This document shows positions 17,563-23,673 of a DNA stretch of 23,673 nucleotides, one piece after another. Position 1 is the first letter of the stretch. Every line of letters begins with the position of its first letter. The stretch is from CAZZBK01 sp964387325 (GTDB taxonomy: Bacteria; Planctomycetota; Planctomycetia; Pirellulales; PNKZ01). Under the pieces are notes generated by a model. It was not told the DNA's origin. It worked only from the letters and a program-made list of their open reading frames with translations, and ran no database searches. Position numbers and translations under genes: made by a program. The stretch is taken from assembly GCA_964387325.1 (NCBI GenBank), contig CAYLYE010000085.1, forward strand, positions 1 to 23,673, written 5' to 3'.

Positions 17563-18165
17563 ATGCTAGTGGTCGGCTTGTTGGGTGGCATCGCCTGCGG
17601 CAAGAGTTTGGTGGCGCGGCAGTTCGCCGAGCGGGGGGCGGTCATTCTCGACGCCGATCGCTCGGGGCACGAGGTCCTGTGTCTACCGGAGGTCGAAGCG
17701 GCCGCCCGAGCACGTTGGGGAGACGCGATCTTCGGTCCCGACGGACATATCGAGCGGGCCAAGCTCGCGTCGATCGTGTTCGCCCCGGGCGCGCGTGGCC
17801 TCGCGGAGCTCGCGTATCTTGAATCGCTCACCCATCCGCGCATTGGCGAACGGCTCCAGCAACAAGTGGCTGCGGGTGAGCAAGCCGGTCGACAGGTGGC
17901 GATCCTCGACGCTCCCGTGATGCTCAAGGCGGGCTGGCAACGGTACTGCCAGCGACTCGTGTTCATCGACGCTCCTTGGGAGCAGCGCGTGCTTCGCGCT
18001 CAACAGCGCGGTTGGAGCGAAGCGGAACTCAAGGCCCGCGAAGCACGTCAGCCGTCGCTCGACGTGAAACGGTCCGTGTGCGACACGGTAATCGACAACA
18101 GCGGGACGATCGAGGCGACCGGCGCGCAAGTCGAACGGCTCTGGCATGAGTTGCTGCGCGGTTGA
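17563..18165 (+). CDS. coaE: dephospho-CoA kinase
   Basis: A 200-aa enzyme of the expected length that phosphorylates the 3'-OH of the dephospho-CoA ribose with ATP, the last step of coenzyme A synthesis. The P-loop is GGIACGKS (residues 8-15), followed by the family's DAD (30-32) and the C-terminal pattern RGWSEAELKAREARQ ... CDTVIDNSG. The usual PLLFE segment reads DAPVMLKAGW, with Lys where Glu is normal, the one visible departure from the family. The start follows the polA stop by 6 nt, and its GGAG (17550-17553, 9 nt from the ATG) lies within the end of polA, so the two are likely co-transcribed and translationally coupled. A polA-coaE pairing is familiar from planctomycetes and other bacteria. 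Confidence 0.95.
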   Translation: MLVVGLLGGIACGKSLVARQFAERGAVILDADRSGHEVLCLPEVEAAARARWGDAIFGPDGHIERAKLASIVFAPGARGLAELAYLESLTHPRIGERLQQQVAAGEQAGRQVAILDAPVMLKAGWQRYCQRLVFIDAPWEQRVLRAQQRGWSEAELKAREARQPSLDVKRSVCDTVIDNSGTIEATGAQVERLWHELLRG

Positions 18166-18196
18166 GTATTGGCCACATCGTTGACGATTCGCCACG

Positions 18197-18218
18197 CATG
18201 TTGCGGCGGGGCAACATG
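18197..18218 (+). terminator. candidate hairpin after coaE
   Basis: Perfect 8-bp arms (CATGTTGC / GCAACATG) with a 6-nt G-rich loop, 32 bp beyond the coaE stop. No U-tract follows, so it may instead be a leader structure of the next gene or an operator. Confidence 0.35.
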
Positions 18219-18359
18219 ACCTCGGACAGGCCATTCTCATGTAAGGCATGATCTACTGAGGAGATACGCTCGGTAGCGACCATTTCTCGACGGGTACGGC
18301 ATTCGGCTTGCCCTGCCTTGAGTCAGCACCTTTTTACTGACTCAGGCGAGAAACACCCC

Positions 18360-19238
18360 GTGGCGCTCAGCGGACGATTGACGATTGCAACGTGCGGACG
18401 ACTCGCTTGTGCGGCGTGTCTGATCCTCTTTGGGGCATGCGATCTCGCTGCGGCCGATGAGTCCGCACCGGTCGTCGTCGAGGTGACCGTTAGCTCGGGC
18501 CGGAGCTTCTCAGGGGCGGTCGACGTTCGCTCCGACAGCCAATATCTCTGGCTGCGAACCACGAAGTCGGGGACCACATTCGTCCGCCGCCTTGAATGGT
18601 CGAGCGTCAAAAAAACTCTGGGTCCGGAAGGTGATCTATCGATCGAGCAGATCCGAGATAACTTGCCTCGCTGGCGCAGCACCGTGCCGCGTGTGCCTCG
18701 TAACTTGCCCCCCTCCCCTGCCCCGACGACGACGGTCGCGCCGGCGCCGATCGTGCGAACCGTGGCGGTCGACGCCCGAACGGCCAACTGGGATGCCGAC
18801 GTCGAGAGCGATGGTTTGCTTGTCGAGGTTCGTCCGCTCGATGGTCAAGGGCAGCTGGTTGCGTGCAGCGGGCATGTTGAGTTTGAGCTGATCGGCGTGG
18901 GGCCCGGGACCACCGATCGGCTCGTGACTTTCCCGTTGATCGGACGTTGGGTACGGCCGCTGACAGTCGAACAACTTGGGCCCAACGGTCTGGTCGCGAA
19001 ACTCGATTTTCAGGCCGACCATCCGGAATTCAACTTGCAACTCTCGAATTGGGGTACGCTGCACACGAAGCTTGTGGTGCCCGGTCACGGCACGTTCGAG
19101 GTCTCGCAAGACCTGTCCGATCTGCGCAGGGCCAGTCCGGTGCGAGATTATTTGCAGCAGCAAATCCAGGGCCGATTTTTGCCGCAGGAGACCACCGGTC
19201 GCGGCAAGATCATGTCACTGCCGGCGAATGCACGGTAG
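18360..19238 (+). CDS. secreted protein of unknown function
   Basis: I do not recognise a named family. From the GTG at 18360 it is 292 aa; an in-frame TTG at 18318 would add 14 residues, and neither has a strong ribosome-binding site. The N-terminus is a signal peptide (core ACAACLILFGAC, cleavage near LAAA/DES); FGAC resembles a lipobox but has Phe at -3. A first domain (about 35-100) carries SGRSFSGAVDVRSDSQYLWL and FVRRLEWSSVKK, an alternating beta pattern. A Pro/Thr/Val-rich linker (about 110-130) leads to a second beta-rich domain that includes HPEFNLQLSNWGTLHTKL. The C-terminal 30 residues look flexible. It follows coaE on the same strand after 194 bp and ends convergently with the DUF4276 gene. 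Most likely periplasmic or surface-associated. Confidence 0.78.
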   Translation: MALSGRLTIATCGRLACAACLILFGACDLAAADESAPVVVEVTVSSGRSFSGAVDVRSDSQYLWLRTTKSGTTFVRRLEWSSVKKTLGPEGDLSIEQIRDNLPRWRSTVPRVPRNLPPSPAPTTTVAPAPIVRTVAVDARTANWDADVESDGLLVEVRPLDGQGQLVACSGHVEFELIGVGPGTTDRLVTFPLIGRWVRPLTVEQLGPNGLVAKLDFQADHPEFNLQLSNWGTLHTKLVVPGHGTFEVSQDLSDLRRASPVRDYLQQQIQGRFLPQETTGRGKIMSLPANAR

Positions 19239-19239
19239 C

Positions 19240-19254
19240 CTTGCGCTTCGCAAG
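19240..19254. terminator. short hairpin between convergent genes
   Basis: Perfect 6-bp arms (CTTGCG / CGCAAG) with a 3-nt loop in the 27-bp gap between the secreted-protein gene (ending 19238) and the minus-strand DUF4276 gene (ending 19266). Its position fits a shared terminator, though there is no long T-run on either side. Confidence 0.4.
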
Positions 19255-19265
19255 TTGATACTTGG

Positions 19266-19871
19266 TCACAGTTTTGTTTTCAATACGCGTTCGCATCTCA
19301 CGAAGCTTGGGAGGTGCTTGCGCAGTTCATTAGGATCTAGTCTTTCCAGTATCTCGAAGGAGCGTTTACCCTTCGCGTAGGAGTTCGTGCAGGCCCGTGT
19401 CGCATGTTCAAGTGCGTCCTGTACTGCATGTCGAGGGCGGGTTTCCATTCCGTGTAGATCGGGCAGCGCGCTCTCCTGCAGGTTCGCGCCATAGTACTGC
19501 CGCAGTGCCTCGCGGTCCGAGGCGATCCAGGTTTCCATGCATGTCGTCATCATCAGCACTTGGTCATCGGTCGCTCCGGCAGGTTTATCCCAATTATCGC
19601 GAGCTTTCAGATGGGCCCATGTGTGTTCGATGTTGGCGACGGTATCTTCGCTATCAACAAGGAGCCCCACATAGCGAGATCCCGAATTCGCGTGCGCGAT
19701 CGAGAAGTCGCGGTACGCCGTAGCGCGACCGCCACAGGCGGCGATTTGCGGAAGACGCCCGATGAATCCGCATTGTTCCAGTAGTTTTCGAAAGCCTTCG
19801 CGGCATCGCGATTGCAATAGTTTCGAGTTCGCCCCCCGTGCTGCACCTTCGACAAAAAGTCTTGCACTCAT
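19266..19871 (-). CDS. DUF4276 family protein, putative Toprim-like effector nuclease
   Basis: A 201-aa protein paired with the upstream AAA ATPase. The ATG at 19871 overlaps the ATPase stop as ATGA and has a GGAGGG site (19880-19885) inside the ATPase gene, so this start is preferred to one 11 codons upstream. Family signs are LFVEGAA (E8) at the N-terminus, GLLVDSED (D73, E75, D76) after a beta strand, and MMTTCMETWIASDREALRQYYG (E113, D119), the signature I associate with DUF4276. The E ... DxD arrangement is that of Toprim metal sites; here the second acid of DxD is Glu (D-S-E-D), which could still bind metal. From what is known of other ATPase/Toprim pairs (PARIS, OLD family), the likely role is a nuclease or effector controlled by the ATPase in phage defence. 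That role is inferred from context. Confidence 0.85.
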   Translation of the reverse strand: MSARLFVEGAARGANSKLLQSRCREGFRKLLEQCGFIGRLPQIAACGGRATAYRDFSIAHANSGSRYVGLLVDSEDTVANIEHTWAHLKARDNWDKPAGATDDQVLMMTTCMETWIASDREALRQYYGANLQESALPDLHGMETRPRHAVQDALEHATRACTNSYAKGKRSFEILERLDPNELRKHLPSFVRCERVLKTKL

Positions 19872-21049
19872 GAACGCGTCCCTCCGATCAATCCACGAAT
19901 CCACATTTCCCCTAGACGGTATTCATTCAGATAGGCCTTCATCTCGGCATCATTTTGCAGCCGTTTGACTCGCGTCTTACCGTCATGCTTTTCCATCACG
20001 ACCACCGACTCGGGTTGTTCAGTCATGGCGTCAACGAGCATGTCCGAGTGAGTTGTCACTATGAGTTGCGTACGTTCCGAGGCGGTAATCAATAAATCGG
20101 CGATCTTGGGCATCATGTCGGGGTGCAGGCCCAGTTCTGGTTCTTCGATGCATATAAGCGGCGGCGGGTCGGGGTCACACAGAATGGCCAACAGGCACAG
20201 GTATCGCAAGGTGCCGTCCGATAGTCGGCTGGCAGGGATGATGAAATCCCCTTCTGTCAAGAACACCTCGACCGTGCCTCCTTTGACCCGCACGTCGAAA
20301 TCGTCCAAGCCCTCGTATAGATCGCGTAACCGTTCGATGATCGCCTTTTTCGTTTTGGGGTTGCCACGCAGATGGTTGAGGAACAGCCCGAGATTGGAGA
20401 AATCTTCTTCGAGACGATCACTTGGCAAATCGGCCGATTGCGGACTTCGAAAGACCGACGAGCGACCGAATGACCATTCGCGATATAACCGTACTTTGCT
20501 GTACAAATCAGCCAGGCGGGCCAACTCGGGAAATTGGTCGGGGTCTTTTCGTTGGGACAAAATTGATTCGTCTGGTGTGATACCCTCTCGCTGAAGTTGT
20601 CGTTTCCAATCCAGTGTTGGGTCCTTCACGGATATTACAGGATTGCCGTTCTGAAAACGGTAGAAGAAAAACACATCGTTCTCTCCCTCGTCGGGCTCGC
20701 GATTCTCGATGACTTCGTCAAGTAATTCGAACCGCGAAGCATATTCTGCGAACTCGATCCGGTGCCTAAGCAAATGTTTGGAACGGGGGGTGTCGATGAT
20801 GCCTTCGACTTGAGCGTGTCGGTTCTTGACGCCCTTCCAGACCCATTCTTTAACGCCGCTTCCGCCTGCTCCTCGCATCGGCGCGGTTAGTTTCGTCGGC
20901 GTAGAACGAAGAAGTCCGATCGTTTCCAGAAGGTTCGACTTGCCCGAGCCGTTCGGACCAATCAACACATTAAGAGGTTGCATGGCCAGCGGCGGCGTGT
21001 CGGGACCAAATGACAGTACACCACGGAGCGTGAGTTCGTGTATCAGCAT
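19868..21049 (-). CDS. AAA (ABC/SMC-like) ATPase, putative defence-system sensor
   Basis: A 393-aa ATPase of the AAA_15/AAA_21 (OLD/RecF-like) type. The N-terminus MLIHELTLRGVLSFG is the usual strand-helix opening; Walker A GPNGSGKS is at 31-38. A helical, poorly conserved insert (about 60-240) separates it from an ABC-type signature RLSDGTLRYL (near 275), Walker B LICIEEPELGLHP (near 295) and the His switch VTTHSDML (near 330). Unlike full OLD proteins it has no C-terminal Toprim domain; that part is supplied by the next gene, which overlaps it by 4 nt. A GGAG (21058-21061) lies 8 nt before its ATG. The insert and the neighbouring gene look more AT-rich and less GC3-biased than the flanking housekeeping genes by eye, consistent with horizontal acquisition. 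Role in antiphage defence is inferred from the gene pair. Confidence 0.92.
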   Translation of the reverse strand: MLIHELTLRGVLSFGPDTPPLAMQPLNVLIGPNGSGKSNLLETIGLLRSTPTKLTAPMRGAGGSGVKEWVWKGVKNRHAQVEGIIDTPRSKHLLRHRIEFAEYASRFELLDEVIENREPDEGENDVFFFYRFQNGNPVISVKDPTLDWKRQLQREGITPDESILSQRKDPDQFPELARLADLYSKVRLYREWSFGRSSVFRSPQSADLPSDRLEEDFSNLGLFLNHLRGNPKTKKAIIERLRDLYEGLDDFDVRVKGGTVEVFLTEGDFIIPASRLSDGTLRYLCLLAILCDPDPPPLICIEEPELGLHPDMMPKIADLLITASERTQLIVTTHSDMLVDAMTEQPESVVVMEKHDGKTRVKRLQNDAEMKAYLNEYRLGEMWIRGLIGGTRS

Positions 21050-21165
21050 AGAATGATCTCCGTGAGGGAGGTTGTTGGTTTGACGCTATTCTTATTCTCA
21101 CCAGCAACAGTCACCTTGACCAGTTCCACTTCGTCGTCCGGAGAAAAATCCTTGGCGTCTAGCAT
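21043..21165 (-). CDS. possible 40-aa small protein leading the ATPase/DUF4276 cassette
   Basis: A short open frame beginning MLDAKDFSPDDEVELVKV and ending TSLTEIILC, acidic at the N-terminus with alternating hydrophobics that suggest beta strands. Its stop overlaps the start of the ATPase gene by 7 nt, and the ATPase ribosome-binding site lies within it, as expected for a coupled leader gene. Its own ATG shares one base with the TGA of a preceding open frame (TGATG) and has only a weak GAG upstream. It resembles no family I know. It may be a real third component, a leader peptide, or the remnant of a longer gene. Confidence 0.35.
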   Translation of the reverse strand: MLDAKDFSPDDEVELVKVTVAGENKNSVKPTTSLTEIILC

Positions 21166-21394
21166 CAGCGCTGCTCATCGAACTGGTACGAGACGACTAC
21201 CGGCGTCCTGTTTCTAGCCCAGCATGGCCACGATTTAGGCCAGAATGAGAATGTCGCCGTAGCACTATCGCTATTAGCAACTTTGAAGTGAGCCGCACCT
21301 GCTCTGTGATCTTGAGAGGCTACTTCGATACCGTCTTCCCGTTGGCTTGCGAACATGTTTTCGCAAATGTGTGCATGTCACCCACTGGGGCTCG
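21166..21394. other. region upstream of the cassette without a supportable gene
   Basis: The minus strand is open from 21356 to 21165 (63 codons, ending SYQFDEQR), but there is no Shine-Dalgarno, the composition is not protein-like in its first half (Trp-rich WPKSWPCWARNR later), and no family is evident. It may be the decayed end of an older gene. An inverted repeat at 21347-21366 lies inside it. Any promoter for the ATPase cassette should be here, but none stands out. Confidence 0.5.
21347..21366. repeat. 7-bp inverted repeat at the upstream edge of the cassette
   Basis: Perfect arms TTGCGAA / TTCGCAA with a 6-nt loop, about 30 bp past the stop of the 95-aa membrane protein gene. It may terminate that gene or serve as an operator. 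Its core TTGCG...CGCAA recurs in the hairpin at the other end of the cassette (19240-19254). Confidence 0.45.
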
Positions 21395-21682
21395 TCACCC
21401 GGCCGGTTTGTTCATGGCGAGGCTGTGCAGCACGAGCACGGCGCCGATCGACATCAGCGCAAAGCCCAACCAGTTCGGCGGCTTGACCGACTTGCGCGGC
21501 GACGGTCCCACGGCCGGCATAATGCCGAACGGAGTCTCACCCGACGGTGAGCTGCCAAGGTTCTCTTTGACAAACTTCGTCGCCTGCTCGGTGAGCACGA
21601 ACGTTTCGACATAGCGCAGCTGAATGCCAATGAACAGCAGCACAATGCCAAAGATCAGATAATGATTACGGGTGAACTCCAC
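21395..21682 (-). CDS. small two-TM membrane protein, unknown function
   Basis: A 95-aa protein with two hydrophobic helices (about residues 7-25, HYLIFGIVLLFIGIQLRYV, and 69-89, NWLGFALMSIGAVLVLHSL). They are joined by a loop of about 40 residues with a central Ser/Pro/Gly-rich part. The start codon is GTG, supported by AGGAG at 21693-21697 (10 nt away). It resembles short conserved membrane proteins of Pirellulales, but I cannot give it a function. It stands alone on the minus strand, 252 bp from the next gene upstream. Confidence 0.72.
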   Translation of the reverse strand: MEFTRNHYLIFGIVLLFIGIQLRYVETFVLTEQATKFVKENLGSSPSGETPFGIMPAVGPSPRKSVKPPNWLGFALMSIGAVLVLHSLAMNKPAG

Positions 21683-21902
21683 GGCCGATCCACTCCTGTC
21701 GACGCCGCGGGCGCAAAAACGATTGCTGCTTTAGCCCGGGGCATCTACCGATAACTATCGAGCCGATCGAGGGGCTAGCTTCAAGAGTCTCGGCTGATCG
21801 CCCGATTATGTGGCCTGTGTCGATCGAAAGGCGATGAGTACGGTTCGCGTCGAGTTCGGGTTAGGCAAGCTGGGGCAGCGATGTGGTCGACTCACGAACA
21901 TG

Positions 21903-21918
21903 CTCACGAGAGCGTGAG
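21903..21918 (-). terminator. candidate hairpin after the 102-aa gene
   Basis: Perfect 6-bp arms (CTCACG / CGTGAG) with a 4-nt loop, 17 bp past the stop codon of the 102-aa gene in its direction of transcription. No U-tract follows. Confidence 0.35.
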
Positions 21919-21921
21919 TAT

Positions 21922-21944
21922 GGCACCCGCGCGATTAGGGTGCC
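21922..21944 (-). terminator. hairpin spanning the stop codon of the 102-aa gene
   Basis: Perfect 7-bp arms (GGCACCC / GGGTGCC) with a 9-nt loop that contains the stop codon (21935-21937). With the hairpin at 21903-21918 it forms a double stem-loop at the 3' end, which could stop transcription or protect the mRNA end. Confidence 0.35.
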
Positions 21945-22243
21945 TGCCGCAGGCGTGTCCATTCACGCAAGAAGTCGCTCACGCCTTGCGTGACGGTCTG
22001 ATGGGCGTTTTGCGTGAATATCTGTTCCTTGTGTGCGGCGACGATCGCGGCCGCCAAATCGCGATGACGATTCCAATCCGAAATGCCGAATTCACGCACA
22101 TCGAGATACATGTCGCTGAAGGATGGTTGCAGCCGGGGCACGGTCGTGAAGCCGTCCTTGGTGTGGAGCACATGATGGGTCACCGCGCCGTAGACCAATA
22201 GTCCGCCGGCTGCCATGCCTGACAAGAAGGATCCCAACTGCAT
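21935..22243 (-). CDS. small single-TM protein, unknown function
   Basis: A 102-aa protein. The ATG at 22243 is preferred over one 12 codons upstream because GGGAG (22253-22257) lies 9 nt before it. One N-terminal hydrophobic helix (GSFLSGMAAGGLLVYGAV, about 4-21) is followed by a soluble part with the pattern HVLHTKDGFTTVPRL ... SDMYLDVREFGISDWNRHRDLAAAI. This helix / HxV..DGF..VP / D.R.FG..DW..H..LA pattern is one I associate with conserved short Pirellulales proteins of unknown role. The chain after the helix is probably extracytoplasmic. It is divergent from the CPBP gene. Confidence 0.75.
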   Translation of the reverse strand: MQLGSFLSGMAAGGLLVYGAVTHHVLHTKDGFTTVPRLQPSFSDMYLDVREFGISDWNRHRDLAAAIVAAHKEQIFTQNAHQTVTQGVSDFLREWTRLRQAP

Positions 22244-22360
22244 ATCGCCAGACTCCCGAGAGGCGCCATCGCGCTGCATATCAGCGTTTGAAGCGCAGCA
22301 CTGTACGTTGCCAGGGCTCGTGGAATCAAGACGAGAGTCGAGCTTAGCCGGGCAATCGCG

Positions 22361-22389
22361 TTGACCCTGCTAGCGAGTCTCGATAGAGT
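22361..22389 (+). promoter_or_regulatory. candidate sigma70-type promoter for the CPBP gene
   Basis: TTGACC (22361-22366, 5/6), a 17-bp spacer and TAGAGT (22384-22389, 4/6) give a plausible promoter with transcription start near 22396, about 43 nt before the ATG at 22439. Confidence 0.4.
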
Positions 22390-22438
22390 ACGCGACCAGA
22401 AGCTCCCAGTTTGACCGAGACCCCGCGGGTGTTTGCCG

Positions 22439-23176
22439 ATGGCAGAATCGAGCGTCGCCAATGAGCAGCCGCAGAGACGCCCCACGCTGCTGTGGGTGCT
22501 GGCGCTAGCGGTAATTCCGTTCGCACTGCGGTTCATTTCGTACTACGGACTGGGGGCCAACTATGCGGCTCAATCGCTCTATAAATTGGGGCAGCTATTT
22601 GTGCCCGTGCTGTGGCGTCGACACGTCGAAAATCGTCGCGGTTGGGCCTGTTGGTGGTTTGTCGAGGAACCGCTGCCGACGAAACGTGTAGGGTCGATCG
22701 CGGTCACATTGGCTGCCGTGATGGTGGCGATCCCGGCGCTGACCATTCCCATGCTGGCTCATTGGTTCCATATTGATCCGCTTGCGGTGCGCGCTCATCT
22801 ATCGGCCAAGTTCTCGCTGACGCCGGCGCTCGCATTGCCCACGGTCGCGTTTTTGTCAACGCTCAATGCGGGCCTTGAAGAGTTTCACTTTCGGGGCTGG
22901 CTCGACCGGCAGTTGAGTATCCGCTGCGGCGCGATCGCGGGCTCACTGGGGAGCGCATCGGCGTTCGCGCTCATGCATCTGTTCATCTTCGCCGGAGTGC
23001 CGGGCGCCAAGCCGACGGCGCAATTGGGAGTGTTCGTGGTCTTGTTCGGCGCGGGGCTCATGTGGAGTTGGCTCGCTCGCCAGCCCGGCGGAATTCATGC
23101 CGCCTGGCTCTCACATGGCCTGACCGACGCCGGGCTCCTCACCTGGGGACTGTTTTGGATCGAGTTGCTTCCTTAG
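22439..23176 (+). CDS. CPBP-family intramembrane metalloprotease
   Basis: A 245-aa multi-spanning membrane protein of the CPBP (Abi/Rce1-like) family, predicted glutamate/histidine-dependent proteases within the membrane. The diagnostic motif 1 is EEFHFRG (E147, E148, R152), preceded by a hydrophobic helix (TLNAGL). His180 (ALMHLFIF) and His220/His226 (HAAWLSHGLTDAG) match motifs 2 and 3. Several TM helices are visible (about 18-38, 80-105, 125-145, 165-185, 195-215). The ATG at 22439 is preferred to a TTG two codons upstream. It is followed after 26 bp by an MFS transporter on the same strand, probably the same operon. The substrate is unknown; these proteins are often linked to prenylated-protein processing, bacteriocin immunity or surface-protein maturation. 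Confidence 0.9.
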   Translation: MAESSVANEQPQRRPTLLWVLALAVIPFALRFISYYGLGANYAAQSLYKLGQLFVPVLWRRHVENRRGWACWWFVEEPLPTKRVGSIAVTLAAVMVAIPALTIPMLAHWFHIDPLAVRAHLSAKFSLTPALALPTVAFLSTLNAGLEEFHFRGWLDRQLSIRCGAIAGSLGSASAFALMHLFIFAGVPGAKPTAQLGVFVVLFGAGLMWSWLARQPGGIHAAWLSHGLTDAGLLTWGLFWIELLP

Positions 23177-23202
23177 TTTCGCTGTGAGTTCGCACTTTAC
23201 TT

Positions 23203-23673
23203 ATGTCGACGGATACAAACACCCACGAACCGCGCGGCACGCTGCTGAGCGCGAGTTTTATCGGCCTGCTAGTAGCCCAGTTTCTGGGCGCGGCGAACGA
23301 CAATGTGTTTCGCTGGCTGGTCGTCGGGATTGGCAAGGAATTGGTCAGCCCCCAGTATGAGTCGGCCGTATTGGCCGGAGGTCTGGCGTGTCTCGTGTTG
23401 CCATTCTTGCTCTTTGCGGGGCCGGCCGGTTGGTTGGCCGATCGCTACAGCAAACGGACCGTGATCGTCGGCTGCAAAGTGCTCGAGATCGCCGCGATGC
23501 TGTTGGGGGGCGCGGCCGTGCTCGTCGGCAATGTGTATGTCCTGTTTGGTGTGTTGTTCATCATGGGGGTACAAAGCGCGCTGTTCGGACCAGCCAAGTA
23601 CGGCTCGATTCCAGAACTGGTCGATGTGAGCAAAATCTCTCAGGCCAACGCAGCCATTGGCCTGTCGACCGTC
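23203..23673 (+). CDS. MFS transporter of the LplT/Aas type, N-terminal part
   Basis: The first 157 codons of a gene that runs off the end of the window. The ATG at 23203 opens MSTDTNTHEPRGTLL, followed by a TM helix ending in FLGAANDNVF (29-36), the DN-containing motif of LplT/Aas-type lysophospholipid transporters. The MFS loop motif GWLADRYSKR (76-85) and GPAKYGSIPEL (129-139) follow, again typical of that group. In planctomycetes such transporters are often fused to acyltransferase and acyl-ACP ligase domains; whether that is so here cannot be seen. Only a weak ribosome-binding site (GTGAG) precedes it. The likely role is movement of lysophospholipid across the inner membrane for re-acylation. 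Confidence 0.85.
   Translation, partial: MSTDTNTHEPRGTLLSASFIGLLVAQFLGAANDNVFRWLVVGIGKELVSPQYESAVLAGGLACLVLPFLLFAGPAGWLADRYSKRTVIVGCKVLEIAAMLLGGAAVLVGNVYVLFGVLFIMGVQSALFGPAKYGSIPELVDVSKISQANAAIGLSTV

Noticed and set aside
17554..17565. Frameshift or fusion between polA and coaE
   Set aside because: polA ends in a normal TAA at full length, and coaE has its own ATG and GGAG; this is simple operon packing.
18166..18359. A rho gene following coaE, as in some planctomycetes
   Set aside because: The next gene is a secreted protein without Rho motifs; no Rho coding sequence is present in the window.
21165..21356. 63-codon minus-strand frame upstream of the 40-aa frame
   Set aside because: No Shine-Dalgarno, no recognisable family and unusual Trp-rich composition. 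The TGATG junction is suggestive but not enough; described as non-coding or possibly decayed DNA.
22439..23176. CPBP protease as part of the ATPase/DUF4276 defence cassette
   Set aside because: It is on the other strand, more than 1.3 kb away, separated by two small membrane-protein genes and close to an LplT-type transporter, which suggests an unrelated membrane role.

Overview
The window looks like chromosomal DNA of a planctomycete, most likely of the Pirellulales type. The reasons are high GC; very long secreted or membrane proteins of a kind I know only from that phylum; and small membrane proteins whose sequence style (GDW-like and SDW..HR motifs after one TM segment) resembles Pirellulales hypothetical proteins. 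This placement is inference from pattern recognition; no search was run.

Layout. At 1-110 there are two heptanucleotide arrays, (GACTGGA)n and (TTCATCC)n. On the minus strand, 111-1565 encodes an exported M20 amidohydrolase. From 1710 to 12753 (minus) lies an operon of two overlapping genes for giant envelope proteins of 1127 and 2555 aa. Upstream of them, also on the minus strand (12973-14391), is a membrane-anchored coiled-coil protein with a C-terminal BRCT-like segment. A 339-bp divergent promoter region separates this block from plus-strand polA (14731-17556), coaE (17563-18165) and a secreted protein of unknown function (18360-19238). Next is a compact minus-strand cassette (19266-21049, perhaps to 21165): an AAA ATPase overlapping a DUF4276/Toprim-like protein by ATGA, a gene pair of the type found in antiphage ATPase-nuclease systems. 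The right end has two small membrane proteins on the minus strand, then a CPBP intramembrane protease and the first 157 codons of an LplT/Aas-type MFS transporter on the plus strand.

How the genes fit together. The most striking feature is the giant-protein operon. The 1127-aa protein and the two halves of the 2555-aa protein are three copies of one architecture: signal peptide, a short 'VxxPxxxYxxLW' motif, an 'AYRF' beta block, an 'LxLPxG' beta block, a pre-membrane beta hairpin, and three TM segments. The 2555-aa protein looks like an in-frame fusion of two such units, because a second signal-peptide-like segment is buried at residues 1194-1220, where it now serves as a fourth TM helix. 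Together these genes cover 11 kb, nearly half the window. polA and coaE are ordinary housekeeping genes, tightly coupled. The ATPase/DUF4276 cassette is the one clearly accessory element and sits between conserved genes.

Limits. Promoters and hairpins were found by eye and are candidates only. No RNA genes, CRISPR arrays, insertion sequences or tRNAs were seen.
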